64,000 nucleotides of DNA from CAMDMI01 sp044379485 (GTDB lineage Bacteria; Bacteroidota; Bacteroidia; Cytophagales; Flexibacteraceae). The first letter of the stretch is position 1. Each line of letters starts with the position of its first letter. A program made the translations under genes and the position numbers. Location: the NCBI GenBank assembly GCA_044379485.1, contig JBIPOE010000003.1, positions 1-64,000 on the forward strand, written 5' to 3'. Under the pieces are notes generated by a model. It was not told the DNA's origin, ran no database searches, and worked only from the letters and a program-made list of their open reading frames with translations. Shown here one piece after another: positions 43,086 to 52,366 of the stretch.

Positions 43086-43640
43086 ATGATTGAGTTGTCA
43101 AAAATAGCGGCCATGTCTGGCATAGGTGGTCTTTTCCAAATCAAAACACCTTTGAAAAACGGGGTGATGATGGAAAGCCTGGATGAGAAACAAACTAAAA
43201 TTGTGGCAGGTGCTACCAACAAAGTATCCATCCTTTCGGAGATTTCCATTTACACAACCACTGCGGATGGCTCGGTGAGCCTGGAGTCGGTTTTAAAAAG
43301 CCTGCACGAAAAATATGGCCAAACGCTGCCTGCAAATTCAAAATCTGATGGGGCAGATTTAAAAAATGTGCTCAAAAGTGTTTTGCCGGAAGTGGATTTG
43401 GATCGGGTGTATGTGTCTGATATTAAAAAACTTGTAACCTGGTATGGAATCCTTGTTGCGCAGGTTCCACAGCTTTTTGATAAAAAAGTAGAAGAAACGG
43501 CCAAAGAAGAAGTGGCCTCAGAAAAGCCGGCGGAGGAAAAACCAGCTAAAAAAGCCAAGGCGGCCAAAACAGAAAAACCAGCAAACGAAGCTGAAGCAGA
43601 GGAGTCAAAGCCTAAAAAAGCTGCAGCTAAAAAGAAATAA
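43086..43640 (+). CDS. DUF5606 family protein with Lys/Ala-rich tail
   Basis: The 184-residue protein has a DUF5606 N-terminal domain (residues 1-135, MIELSKIAAMSGIGGLF...LYQI-like start, then KIVAGATNKVSILSEISIYT and VSLESVLKSLHEKYG). This family is found in Bacteroidota and has no known activity. From about residue 140 the sequence turns into a charged Lys/Ala/Glu-rich tail (for example EEKPAKKAKAAKTEKPANEA), probably disordered, and such tails bind nucleic acids in other proteins. It is in a tight run with purN and the next hypothetical gene. Confidence 0.8.
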   Translation: MIELSKIAAMSGIGGLFQIKTPLKNGVMMESLDEKQTKIVAGATNKVSILSEISIYTTTADGSVSLESVLKSLHEKYGQTLPANSKSDGADLKNVLKSVLPEVDLDRVYVSDIKKLVTWYGILVAQVPQLFDKKVEETAKEEVASEKPAEEKPAKKAKAAKTEKPANEAEAEESKPKKAAAKKK

Positions 43641-43664
43641 GCTTTCGATTAGCCATTAGAAAAG

Positions 43665-44147
43665 ATGCGCCAGGGATCAAATGTGGTTAAGATAAGCGGA
43701 GACGAACGGCTTGCTGAACATTTGATTCTCAAAAACAGATCTGGGCAGGTACATTCTGATCAAGGTTCAGCACCTGAAAATACAGGAAGGCAGGAGGTTA
43801 TCATATATGGCAAAACAATTTTTTTAAAAGAACCGAAAAATGCTGCTTTGGCTAAGGATGGCTCCTTTGAACTTGCCATTGCCGATTTTTTACATGGCCC
43901 TTTTGTTGAGGTTGTAGATTTTTCTCAGTTTACCGGAAGGGTGGGCAGTTACTTGTTTGTTACCCTTTCGCCTCATTTTCCAGGCAATTCTGTTTTTGTT
44001 AAAATGGAAACCAAAGATGGAAAAGTGATTCATGAAGGATTTGCCGATCAAGGGCTTTTTCAAACCGAATGGACGTTTGTTTTGAATCAAAATCCTACTG
44101 GTATAATGGCTGATAAAATCAGCATTACGGCCAGCACCTCTCATTGA
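43665..44147 (+). CDS. Conserved-looking hypothetical protein in the purN run
   Basis: A 160-residue product without signal peptide or membrane helix. The first 40 residues are polar, and the rest is predicted beta-rich (SYLFVTLSPHFPGNSVFVKM, ETKDGKVIHEGFADQGLF), like a small sandwich domain. I know no family for it. It begins 24 bases after the DUF5606 gene in the same direction, so it is probably cotranscribed. Codon use resembles the neighbours, so it is likely to be a real gene. Confidence 0.5.
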   Translation: MRQGSNVVKISGDERLAEHLILKNRSGQVHSDQGSAPENTGRQEVIIYGKTIFLKEPKNAALAKDGSFELAIADFLHGPFVEVVDFSQFTGRVGSYLFVTLSPHFPGNSVFVKMETKDGKVIHEGFADQGLFQTEWTFVLNQNPTGIMADKISITASTSH

Positions 44148-44331
44148 AGAGTTCGGGGCAGGAAAGAGTGAAGCTGTTGGTCAAGAGACACAAAAACGGC
44201 GAATCTTGTTAATCTCAAAAATCCTAAGCTTGTCCCGATTCATCTGGGTTCAGACAGAATCCAAGCAGAAAGATCTATTGCTAACCTCCTCCAAAAAGTT
44301 CACCGACTTTCAGGAAGTGTGAAACTAAAAA

Positions 44332-46446
44332 CTACTCCAAACTCTGAAACCGATTAGACCTGAAATTCACCATTTTAAAATTTGAATTTTGGCTTCTCCA
44401 TTCCTCAACCTTTTTGCCAGGCCAATCCACCCAAATTTCTTTGGGTTCTAAACCTGCCAAAGCATTTTTTAGTGTTTTCAGGCCAATTTGTTGCACAATG
44501 AGATAATCAATTTTAAGTTTTGATTGTACGGCGGTATCCATTTGTATATAATTTCCCAGAAACAAAAAGCGCTTTCCTTTTTCTAAAACCAAAGTGCTTT
44601 GTTTTAAGGGCGGTTTTTTATTTGCAGAAATAACGGTTCCCTTTTTACAAAAAGAAGCCACTTCCATTAGGTGATAACCCTCCTTTAAGGACTTTATTTC
44701 AAAAGCATTCTGAGATTTTATGGTATCGGAGGCCAGTAAAGTAAGTGTTGCCTTCCTGCCTTGAATGGTGCTAATCATCCAATCTTTTTTGGTTCTTATT
44801 GCATAAGTTTGAGTAGGCCTTTTCCAAAGATAGGTTTGGTAAAAAAGGATAGAAAGCGCATACAAAAGCATAAACAAAAGGCTATTTAACAACATCTTAT
44901 ATCTGCTATTGAGAATCCAGAATTGGAGAAAAATCAAAAATCCCAGCAATAGAAGTAAAGAAGGAGATGGGATATAAATCTGCTCCAAAGTGCTAAAAGG
45001 CAGTTTGGAAATCCACAGCACAAACTGGTTGAGGCAAAAGATGCTAGCATGGATGACCCAGGCAACCCCCTCGGCTACCATGGCAAATGGGGACGCCACT
45101 AAAAGTGCAATTCCTGCATAAATGAGGCCATTTGAAATGGGAACTGCCACCAAATTGGCCAGTAGAAAATAAACCGGAAACTGGTGGAAGTAATACAGAA
45201 TGAGCGGAAAGGTAGCCAGGGTTGCCGCAATGGTAATGGTGCAGGATTCCCAAAGAAATCTGGTCACTTTTTTTCTGGTTTTGATCAAATCCCGAATCGG
45301 TCTTTCAAAACTGATGATGCCATACACTGCCGCAAAAGAAAGTTGATAGCCAACATCATAGATGATTTCACAATCGAAAAGGAACAAAATAATGGTACCC
45401 AGACATAAACCATTGATGGGTAAACCGGGCCTTTTGAAAACCTCCCCGATTTGAATAATAGAAAAAATAGTAACCGCTCTCAGAACCGAGGGACTCAATC
45501 CCGTAACCATGGCATACAACCAAAGCAGGGCAATTACAGTCAATGAAAAAGCCCAAGTTCCGTATTTAAATCTTTTTAACCAACCCAGAATTCGGCTGAG
45601 AAAGCCAAAAATCAAACCCACATGCATACCAGAAACTGCCAGAATGTGGGTAACACCTGCTGCTGAATATGCGGCCTTAAGCTCAGGATCTATTTTCCGC
45701 CGTATGCCAAGCAACAAAGCTGAAAGCATAAAACCATCGTTTTTTTCTATACTCAATTCGTTGATCTTATTTTCCATCCATGAACGAATTTTATGGGAGA
45801 TCAGCACCCACGTATTCGGATCAGGGGGACCCACTTTTTTGAAGTCTGAAGCTGAAACAAAAACCTGGTAGTTTATCCCTTTTCGGTGGTAATACTGTTT
45901 GGCATCAAATTGTCCGGGAATGGAAGGCTTTTCAATTTCTGTTAACTCTTTTCCAATCAAAAGGCGATCCCCATTTTGTAAATGTATGGCTTCCAGGCCA
46001 TTGAATTGCAGTAAAACCTGAGCGTTTTGGGTTTGCCAACCTGTATTGGTTTTAACCTTTTCCACATCAGCCAGACAGCGGACTTTTCCATTCCCATTGT
46101 CTCCATAATTTTCATTAATACGACAGGAAAATGAACTGGAAAGTGTAGAGGAAACTTTCTGATATTGGGAATAAGAAATACAGATTCCAGTCGCAGTATA
46201 AAGTAACCATGTTGTACATTGCCTGATAATCTGAATTTTATGGCCTAAAACTTCAATTAATCTTAGATTCCACATGAGTAGAGCCCAAACCAAACTAGGA
46301 AAAAACAAAATTGACATACACCAGTCCAAGCCAGGTTCCCAAAAATCAAAAAAAAGCTTGCCCAGAATAAGGAAAACCAAGGCTTGAAGTAATGGATTTG
46401 TAGTCCATTGAAAAACCTGAGATCTATTTTGAAGATTAGTACCCAT
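44332..46446 (-). CDS. comEC: ComEC/Rec2-type DNA uptake channel, short form
   Basis: Forms the inner-membrane channel for transformation DNA. The 704-residue protein has two N-terminal helices, a DUF4131/OB-like domain (about 60-210), then the competence domain with AYSAAGVTHILAVSGMHVGL and many helices (about 225-505), and a C-terminal soluble part (about 550-704). The metallo-beta-lactamase domain of longer ComEC proteins, with its HxHxDH motif, is absent, and the C-terminal part shows no nuclease motif. Its length is similar to other Bacteroidota ComEC proteins. Other competence genes are not nearby. Start is ATG 46446 (GTG 46449 is directly upstream). Confidence 0.85.
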   Translation of the reverse strand: MGTNLQNRSQVFQWTTNPLLQALVFLILGKLFFDFWEPGLDWCMSILFFPSLVWALLMWNLRLIEVLGHKIQIIRQCTTWLLYTATGICISYSQYQKVSSTLSSSFSCRINENYGDNGNGKVRCLADVEKVKTNTGWQTQNAQVLLQFNGLEAIHLQNGDRLLIGKELTEIEKPSIPGQFDAKQYYHRKGINYQVFVSASDFKKVGPPDPNTWVLISHKIRSWMENKINELSIEKNDGFMLSALLLGIRRKIDPELKAAYSAAGVTHILAVSGMHVGLIFGFLSRILGWLKRFKYGTWAFSLTVIALLWLYAMVTGLSPSVLRAVTIFSIIQIGEVFKRPGLPINGLCLGTIILFLFDCEIIYDVGYQLSFAAVYGIISFERPIRDLIKTRKKVTRFLWESCTITIAATLATFPLILYYFHQFPVYFLLANLVAVPISNGLIYAGIALLVASPFAMVAEGVAWVIHASIFCLNQFVLWISKLPFSTLEQIYIPSPSLLLLLGFLIFLQFWILNSRYKMLLNSLLFMLLYALSILFYQTYLWKRPTQTYAIRTKKDWMISTIQGRKATLTLLASDTIKSQNAFEIKSLKEGYHLMEVASFCKKGTVISANKKPPLKQSTLVLEKGKRFLFLGNYIQMDTAVQSKLKIDYLIVQQIGLKTLKNALAGLEPKEIWVDWPGKKVEEWRSQNSNFKMVNFRSNRFQSLE

Positions 46447-46637
46447 CACTCCACATTAGAATTTGCGATCAAAAAACGAAAAAAGAGCTACTTAAAAAAA
46501 TCCTGTTATTTTTTTTCATGAAGAAACTCAATAAACTTCTAAATCTTTGCAGCCCGGTTTCTGGTATTAGATTCAATACATCTTGCCCGGAAACGTAGTT
46601 GATAGTAAAAACAATAACGGATTTCAAAAACAAATAC

Positions 46638-47309
46638 ATGCTCTACCTGGTACCAACCCCAATTGGGAATCTTGAAGATATTACACTTAGGGCATTAAAA
46701 ATCCTTCAGTCAGTGGATGTTATTTTGGCTGAGGACACCAGGACAACCGGAGTCTTGCTCAAACATTTTGAGATCAAAAAGCCTTTGACAAGTTTTCATA
46801 TTCACAACGAACATCATAAGCTTCAGGATTTTATCCGGCAATTAAAAGATGGGAAAAATCTTGCGCTGGTTTCTGATGCGGGAACACCTGGCATTTCGGA
46901 TCCTGGTTTTTTACTGGTCAGAGAAGCCTTAAAAGAAAGCATTGAAATTCAATGTTTGCCTGGTCCAACTGCTTTGGTACCTGCATTGGTGGTTTCAGGG
47001 TTTTCTACAGATCGGTTTTTATTTGAAGGGTTTTTGCCTCAAAAAAAAGGACGCCAGACAAGATTAAAACAATTAATCACCACCGACTGCACATCCGTAA
47101 TGTATGAATCACCCTATCGGATTGTTAAACTTTTGGAAGAACTAAAAGTGCTTGGACTTGAACAAAGGAGAATTTCTGTTTCCAGGGAAATTTCTAAATT
47201 TTTTGAACAAACTGTGAGAGGAACAGTAGAGGAGGTTCTTCAGCATTTCCTAAAGCAAGCGCCTAAGGGTGAGTTTGTAGTATGCCTGGAAGGTGCAAAC
47301 CAGGATTAG
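46638..47309 (+). CDS. rsmI: 16S rRNA (cytidine(1402)-2'-O)-methyltransferase
   Basis: Methylates the 2'-O of C1402 in 16S rRNA using S-adenosylmethionine. The 223-residue protein has the family signatures PTPIGNLEDITLRAL at residues 5-19, LAEDTRTTGVLLKHF, LVSDAGTPGISDPGFLLVREA and PGPTALVPALVVSG, plus the FLPQKKG block. I use ATG 46638; the frame upstream (from TTG 46599) adds 13 residues that are not family-like. The gene stands alone and ends 34 bases before the allantoinase stop, which is convergent. Confidence 0.93.
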   Translation: MLYLVPTPIGNLEDITLRALKILQSVDVILAEDTRTTGVLLKHFEIKKPLTSFHIHNEHHKLQDFIRQLKDGKNLALVSDAGTPGISDPGFLLVREALKESIEIQCLPGPTALVPALVVSGFSTDRFLFEGFLPQKKGRQTRLKQLITTDCTSVMYESPYRIVKLLEELKVLGLEQRRISVSREISKFFEQTVRGTVEEVLQHFLKQAPKGEFVVCLEGANQD

Positions 47310-47343
47310 ATTTCAACAAATTCGTTTGGAGTCCTTTTGGTTT

Positions 47344-48699
47344 TTATTCTGTGCTCATTAATACATGTCCGGAATTGGTGTTCACAAATTTTCCAGAATC
47401 AAAGACCTCTATTCCGCCAACAATTGTTTTTTTAACCACACCAAAAAGAGTCAGGCCAGTATAGGGACAAACCTTATGTCTGTGTTCTATCATGCTTTCT
47501 GTCAAAATAAATGAACTTTCTGGTTCCCAAATCATGACGTCGGCATCATAACCGCTTGCAAGTTTTCCTTTTTTGCCATCCAGACCACAAAAAATTGAGG
47601 CTTGCCTGGAAAGCAATTGTACAAGTTGTTCAACTTTAATGCCCCTTTTTTTGGCTTCGGTCCAAAAGGCAGGCAACAAAAACTGCAAGCCAGCAACGCC
47701 ACCCCATGCTTTTTTAAAATCTCCACTTTCGATTTCTTTTAAATCCGGGGGAGCAGGAGAATGGTCTGTAGCAATAAAATCTATAGTGCCATCTTTTACG
47801 GCCTCCCAAAGAAGATCGTTGTTGCTTTTTTCCCGAATCGGTGGTGCACATTTAAAGGCGGTTTGGCCATCTTTTATATCCTCGGCATTAAAAACCAGGT
47901 ACTGAGGACATGTTTCCACAGTGAGCGGTAAGCCTTCAATCTTCGCTTTTCTTATGGCTGGAAGTGCCTCAGCAGAAGATAAATGAACGATATGCACCCT
48001 TGCTCCGGTTTCCCGACAAAGCTTGATAACCAAATCAATGGCATCATTTTCCCAGGATTTTGGCCTCGATTTCAAATAGGCCTCATAACTCCTTGGATTT
48101 TTTTCAAGTAAGTGCGCATCTGGGTTTTCCCCATCCAATTCGCAGTGGACCAATAGCGGTTTCCCGTGTTTTTTTAAAATGAGTAAAGCCTCTTTTAAGT
48201 GTTGTTCCTCAGAATTTGGGAAATCATCAATTCCGGAATGGGTTAAAAATGCTTTCAAACCAAAAACACCCTGATCCAGAAGTTCTTCAAGATGGTTCAA
48301 GTTGTCTGGCACCAATCCACCCCAAAATCCACAATTGACATGAATTTTGCCATGGGCAGATCTAAGCTTGAAGTGAAAATTTGTAGAAGTTGTGGTAACC
48401 GGACTTGCATTTAATGGCATTTCAATCAGGCTTGTAATGCCGCCAGCAGCAGCAGCTTTAGTGGCGGTATCAAATCCTTCCCAAAGAGTTCGCCCGGGTT
48501 CATTGATGTGCACATGGCAATCAATCAGACCAGGAAAAACAAATTGTTCTCCCACATCTTCAATATCGTGAAAATGTATAAGCGCATTATATTCAAGAAT
48601 ATCTACAATACAATTTCCGGAGATAACAACCTTGCCAGGGAATACACCATCTTTCCAGGCTACATTTTTGCTTTTGATTACCTTACTTATCTGGCTCAT
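47344..48699 (-). CDS. allB: Allantoinase
   Basis: Hydrolyses allantoin to allantoate in ureide/purine degradation. The 451-residue product is a cyclic amidohydrolase with metal ligands His62 and His64 (GLIDCHVHINEP), a likely carboxylated Lys149 (GLKAFLTHSGI), His185 (LLVHCE), His239 (HIVHLSS) and Asp312 (IATDHSP). The blocks KAFLTHSG-IDDFP and CAPPIREKSN favour allantoinase over dihydroorotase or hydantoinase. I choose ATG 48699 rather than the upstream in-frame ATG 48744. Together with the AllC-like enzyme at 31932 it suggests allantoin use as a nitrogen source. It is convergent with rsmI. Confidence 0.88.
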   Translation of the reverse strand: MSQISKVIKSKNVAWKDGVFPGKVVISGNCIVDILEYNALIHFHDIEDVGEQFVFPGLIDCHVHINEPGRTLWEGFDTATKAAAAGGITSLIEMPLNASPVTTTSTNFHFKLRSAHGKIHVNCGFWGGLVPDNLNHLEELLDQGVFGLKAFLTHSGIDDFPNSEEQHLKEALLILKKHGKPLLVHCELDGENPDAHLLEKNPRSYEAYLKSRPKSWENDAIDLVIKLCRETGARVHIVHLSSAEALPAIRKAKIEGLPLTVETCPQYLVFNAEDIKDGQTAFKCAPPIREKSNNDLLWEAVKDGTIDFIATDHSPAPPDLKEIESGDFKKAWGGVAGLQFLLPAFWTEAKKRGIKVEQLVQLLSRQASIFCGLDGKKGKLASGYDADVMIWEPESSFILTESMIEHRHKVCPYTGLTLFGVVKKTIVGGIEVFDSGKFVNTNSGHVLMSTE

Positions 48700-48772
48700 T
48701 TTTTTGCTTTTTCGCAAAATGAAATTAAAAATCCCAAATCGCAAATTGTTTTCATTCTGCGTAAAAATAAAA

Positions 48773-48796
48773 AAGCCAACCCTTTCGGATTGGCTT
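48773..48796 (-). terminator. Stem-loop terminator of the small secreted protein gene
   Basis: AAGCCAA at 48773-48779 pairs with TTGGCTT at 48790-48796 around a short CCCTTTCGG loop. On the minus strand the stem is followed by a T-run, so it should end transcription from the gene at 48820-49251. It lies 24 bases after the stop. Confidence 0.75.
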
Positions 48797-48819
48797 CTTT
48801 TAAATATGGAAAGTAAAAT

Positions 48820-49251
48820 TTACTTGTAACCTATTGCAAAAGCTACGCACGATGAAGTGCTCTTGGCATCTGCAGCAGGAATTTTAAACTCGATTGTGAA
48901 ATCTCCGCTTTTCTGAGCTACAAAATCATAAGATTTTACACTTTTGTCTGTTTTGTTGGAGAAAAGCAAATTGTGCTCAGTATCATAAATTGCGAATTCA
49001 ATCACATCTGAAAAACCCTGACAAAGATTTAATACTCTGTAGCTTTCCTGAGAATACACAGAGAAGGCAGCTTCTACTGAATTTTTCTTTGCGCCAAATG
49101 CCGTAAGAGGCTTAAAAGCGGCAGATTCGAAAATGTAGGTTCCAAGACCATCTTTACAAAGACGCTTGATTGTTTTATCACTACACTGGGCGTTTGCAAA
49201 CTGGCCTATCGAGGCCAAAGCAATTGAACAAATTAAGAATATTTTTTTCAT
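48820..49251 (-). CDS. Small secreted hypothetical protein
   Basis: The 143-residue product has a signal peptide (residues 1-22, MKKIFLICSIALASIGQFANA) and a mature domain of about 120 residues with four cysteines (positions near 24, 33, 78 and 135), suggesting disulfides in the periplasm or outside. A SGDFTIEFKIPA-like strand and a terminal IGYK suggest a beta-sandwich. I do not recognise a family. I use ATG 49251, the ATG directly before the signal, instead of an upstream start. It is followed by a strong terminator, and the lipoprotein gene lies 13 bases upstream, so the two probably share a transcript. Confidence 0.6.
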   Translation of the reverse strand: MKKIFLICSIALASIGQFANAQCSDKTIKRLCKDGLGTYIFESAAFKPLTAFGAKKNSVEAAFSVYSQESYRVLNLCQGFSDVIEFAIYDTEHNLLFSNKTDKSVKSYDFVAQKSGDFTIEFKIPAADAKSTSSCVAFAIGYK

Positions 49252-49264
49252 GATTTGAGGCAGA

Positions 49265-50113
49265 TTAGTTATCGTTAACAATTTTGTTTCTAAGCGTTTC
49301 TACCTTGGTGGTCAGCTTTTTAAATTCTTCTTCATGCGTTGTCGTATTTTCAGAATTTAAAACGTCTAAGCTTGTTTTGATATCAGAAAGACTGGTTATC
49401 AAAGCTTCGAATTCTTGTTTCTCATCAAAGTCCTGAAGCAAGGCAATCAACTTACCAAGCGAATTATTTTGATCCAACAATCTTTTAAGAATATCAGGAT
49501 TTCGCTTGTTCTTCAGCATTTGAGTGGCGATGTAGGCACTTTCAGTCCAGGCACCTGCAAATGAAAGATACGCAATGTCCAGGCGTGAAGTTTGTTTAAG
49601 GAGAATATCAGACTCCATAGACATGGTTGCCATTAAGGTTACCAACGAATCCTTGTTGCCAATATTTTTTTCAAACCGTGGAATCATATTGGTGGATTCA
49701 AAAATACTAGTCAGATTCAAACCATCTGTAAGTGTTTTAACTGCCTTAAAATAAGAGATTGCCTCCTGACTTTGATCATTGAAAGTACAATAAGATAAGT
49801 CCGTTGTATAAACACCAAGATTTATAGACTTGCTATATGGTGACATATACTTGGAGGCATTTGAAGCTGGATTTGTAGTTCCACTTATGTACTTCAAGCC
49901 AGCCCGCTGAAAGATTCTTGCAACGTGAATGGGTGAAGGAAGACTTTGAAAAAAGTCCTGCGTTTTGGATTCGGCAACAGAATCTCGGGCTATCATAGCT
50001 GAGTCTGCTGATGCAGAGTCTGCCGATCCGGCTTCTTTTTCGGTGTTTTGTCCGCATCCGAATGCCACACTCAGGACTAGACCTGCAGTGGCGAAACGAT
50101 TTCTAAGGTTCAT
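49265..50113 (-). CDS. Lipoprotein of unknown function
   Basis: The 282-residue product starts at ATG 50113 with a signal and lipobox (LSVAFGC, Cys20), followed by a Ser/Asp/Ala-rich linker (ADSASADSAMIARDSV). The rest is predicted helical, with long amphipathic stretches (for example DILKRLLDQNNSLGKLIALL). There is no recognised domain. Lipoproteins of this type in Bacteroidota are usually in the outer-membrane periplasmic leaflet. It is cotranscribed with the small secreted protein. The upstream in-frame sequence (from 50203) is rejected as a start because it precedes the signal by 30 residues. Confidence 0.6.
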   Translation of the reverse strand: MNLRNRFATAGLVLSVAFGCGQNTEKEAGSADSASADSAMIARDSVAESKTQDFFQSLPSPIHVARIFQRAGLKYISGTTNPASNASKYMSPYSKSINLGVYTTDLSYCTFNDQSQEAISYFKAVKTLTDGLNLTSIFESTNMIPRFEKNIGNKDSLVTLMATMSMESDILLKQTSRLDIAYLSFAGAWTESAYIATQMLKNKRNPDILKRLLDQNNSLGKLIALLQDFDEKQEFEALITSLSDIKTSLDVLNSENTTTHEEEFKKLTTKVETLRNKIVNDN

Positions 50114-50424
50114 GTGTTTCAATAACAAAAATTGATAATGAGATTTTATAACGCACAGTGGAAACAGTTTTTCACTTCCCCTGTCGGGCAAATGTACAGT
50201 CATTTCCTTAACCTAAAGGCATGTGCTTCAATTGAATGCTCAAAACCCATGTAATAAAACAAAGGTAAAATTGAGTTTTTCATTGTAAAAAGCTATGATT
50301 CATTGAATTGCTATTCGTATATATGTACCCTGAAAACAGGTATATCCATATGGGTAAAACCCACTTAACTATTCTGTTTTACAGATACTTATTTAGTTTT
50401 TCCAATTTTAAAAAAGAGTAATAA
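50114..50424. promoter_or_regulatory. 311-base divergent gap with clustered dyads
   Basis: The region separates the divergent lipoprotein and LOG-family genes. Three short dyads lie close together at 50326-50384: TACCCTG, AAAA, CAGGTA (50326-50342); TGGGT, AAA, ACCCA (50351-50363), overlapping a CCATATGG at 50346-50353; and CTGT, TTT, ACAG (50374-50384). The last ends 40 bases before the LOG gene start. No gene or remnant was recognised. Confidence 0.4.
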
Positions 50425-51162
50425 ATGTTACAAAGTTCACATCCACCAATCAGTCAGGAAGAAGAAGATAAAATCAAAAGGGCATTTCAGAATAAAGATT
50501 GGAATGAGATCAAAATAGAAGATTCCTGGGTCATATTTCGGGTCATGTCTGAGTTCGTAAAAGGCTTTGATACCCTTTCAAAAATAGGACCTTGCGTTTC
50601 AATATTTGGATCAGCCAGAACAAAGGGCGATAACAAATATTATTTAATGGCAGAGGAGATTGCCAAAAGATTAGTTAAACATGGATATGGAGTTATTACA
50701 GGAGGTGGCCCCGGTATAATGGAGGCAGGAAACAAAGGCGCTTTTGAGGCGGGTGGAAAATCAGTTGGTCTTAACATTGAGCTTCCATTTGAGCAGTTTA
50801 ACAATGTTTATATTGATAAAGATAAGCTCATCAACTTTGATTATTTCTTTGTTAGAAAGGTAATGTTTATCAAATATGCCCAGGGATTTGTGGTAATGCC
50901 TGGCGGAATGGGCACCTTGGATGAGCTTTTTGAAGCGCTTACTTTGATACAAACCAAGAAAATTGGCCGTTTCCCTATTGTTTTGGTAGGTTCCGATTAC
51001 TGGAAAGGGCTAATGTCCTGGATCAAAGATGTTATGCTTGGGGAAGAAAAAAACATCAACCCGGAAGATCTGGATTTGGTAAATATTGTAGATACCCCGG
51101 AAGCTGCAGTTAAGGTAATTGATGATTTTTATTCTAAGTACCTGCTTCAACCGAATTTTTAA
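50425..51162 (+). CDS. LOG-family (TIGR00730-type) Rossmann-fold protein
   Basis: Relatives include cytokinin riboside 5'-monophosphate phosphoribohydrolases and the E. coli PpnN nucleotidases. The 245-residue product has the hallmark GGGPGIMEAGNKGA and PGGMGTLDELFEAL motifs, together with the preceding VSIFGSARTKGD. An N-terminal stretch of about 55 residues is in front of the core. Substrate in bacteria is often nucleoside monophosphate. It is followed 25 bases later by a lytic transglycosylase gene in the same direction. Upstream are clustered dyads that may be a control region. Confidence 0.85.
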   Translation: MLQSSHPPISQEEEDKIKRAFQNKDWNEIKIEDSWVIFRVMSEFVKGFDTLSKIGPCVSIFGSARTKGDNKYYLMAEEIAKRLVKHGYGVITGGGPGIMEAGNKGAFEAGGKSVGLNIELPFEQFNNVYIDKDKLINFDYFFVRKVMFIKYAQGFVVMPGGMGTLDELFEALTLIQTKKIGRFPIVLVGSDYWKGLMSWIKDVMLGEEKNINPEDLDLVNIVDTPEAAVKVIDDFYSKYLLQPNF

Positions 51163-51187
51163 ATTTTACTTCATCTGATTTGTTGGT

Positions 51188-52351
51188 ATGATCCTTAGGA
51201 GTTTAGCTTGTTTATTTGTTGCGCTTTTTCTTTTTGGATCATGCAAAGAGAACAATCAGAATTCCAAGCAAATTCAAGATTTGTATGTTCCAGGGGTCTT
51301 AACTTTTGCTGGAGACACCATTCCTGTACAGGATCAGGATATTAGAGAAAGACTTGAAAGGGAGCTTTGGATCAATACCTATTGGCAATCGAATACCGCC
51401 CAATGGATAAAAAAATCTGGTAAATGGTTTCCATTGATAGACAGCATTTTAAAGGCAAATAATATTCCGGAAGATTTTAAATATCTGGTTGCCATTGAAA
51501 GTGGATTTGAAAATGTAAGTTCAAATAAAGGCGCAGTTGGATTTTGGCAATTAATGGAACCAACGGCAAAAGAGTTTGGCCTCATTATCAATGAAGAAAT
51601 AGACCAAAGGCTTGATCCCGAAAAGGCAGGAACGGCGGCTTGCCTTTTACTCAAAAGAGGAAAAGCAAGTCTCGGAACCTGGACAGCTGTAGCCGCTTCT
51701 TATAATATAGGTATAACCGGGCTTAAAAAAGTAATGGATTCGCAATACTCAGACAATTATTATGATTTGTTGATTAATCAGGAAACCGGGAGATATCTGT
51801 TTAGAATTCTAGCTGCAAAACTGATTTTGTCGCAACCTGAAAAGTATGGATTTGGTACCTTACAGTCTTATCCTCAATGGATTTATAAAAAACAAGTGCT
51901 GGATAGCACCATTCTGAACCTGGCATATTGGTGTAGAATAAATGGGTTTTCATATAAGTGTTTCAGATTGGTTAATCCCTGGATCAGGTCCAATTCAATT
52001 CATATTGCAGATTCAATAGGGCAAATCACAATTTCAATTCCAACCAATTGTAAAACCTATACGTCCAAACCATTGCCCATAAATTCTATTTTTCAAAAAG
52101 ATTCATCTTTTGACTCCCAAAAGGCTGTTTTTCAAAATCTTGTAAACAAAAAGGACATGATTGCTCAAAAAATGGCTGAAACTCCAAAAAATGAGGAATT
52201 TCATGAAGTTAAATCAGGGGAAAACCTTAGTTTAATTGCCTCAAAATATCAGCTTTCAATGGAGGAATTATTTGAATTGAATCCTGGTTTAAAAGCCAAA
52301 CAAAACAAAATAACGAAGGGCTTAAAACTTCGTATTTCAGAAAAAGAGTAA
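51188..52351 (+). CDS. MltD-like lytic transglycosylase with LysM domain
   Basis: Cleaves peptidoglycan glycan strands to leave 1,6-anhydro-muramic ends. The 387-residue protein starts with a signal and lipobox (LFLFGSC, about residue 19), then an SLT domain with catalytic Glu in VAIESGFEN (about 98-106), GAVGFWQLMEPTAKEFGL, and the VAASYNIGITGLKK segment. A single LysM repeat at the C-terminus (HEVKSGENLSLIASKYQLS, about 340-385) binds peptidoglycan. It follows the LOG gene by 25 bases. It is about 90 residues shorter than enterobacterial MltD, which has two LysM repeats. Confidence 0.88.
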   Translation: MILRSLACLFVALFLFGSCKENNQNSKQIQDLYVPGVLTFAGDTIPVQDQDIRERLERELWINTYWQSNTAQWIKKSGKWFPLIDSILKANNIPEDFKYLVAIESGFENVSSNKGAVGFWQLMEPTAKEFGLIINEEIDQRLDPEKAGTAACLLLKRGKASLGTWTAVAASYNIGITGLKKVMDSQYSDNYYDLLINQETGRYLFRILAAKLILSQPEKYGFGTLQSYPQWIYKKQVLDSTILNLAYWCRINGFSYKCFRLVNPWIRSNSIHIADSIGQITISIPTNCKTYTSKPLPINSIFQKDSSFDSQKAVFQNLVNKKDMIAQKMAETPKNEEFHEVKSGENLSLIASKYQLSMEELFELNPGLKAKQNKITKGLKLRISEKE

Positions 52352-52366
52352 AAAAAAAATCGCCTT

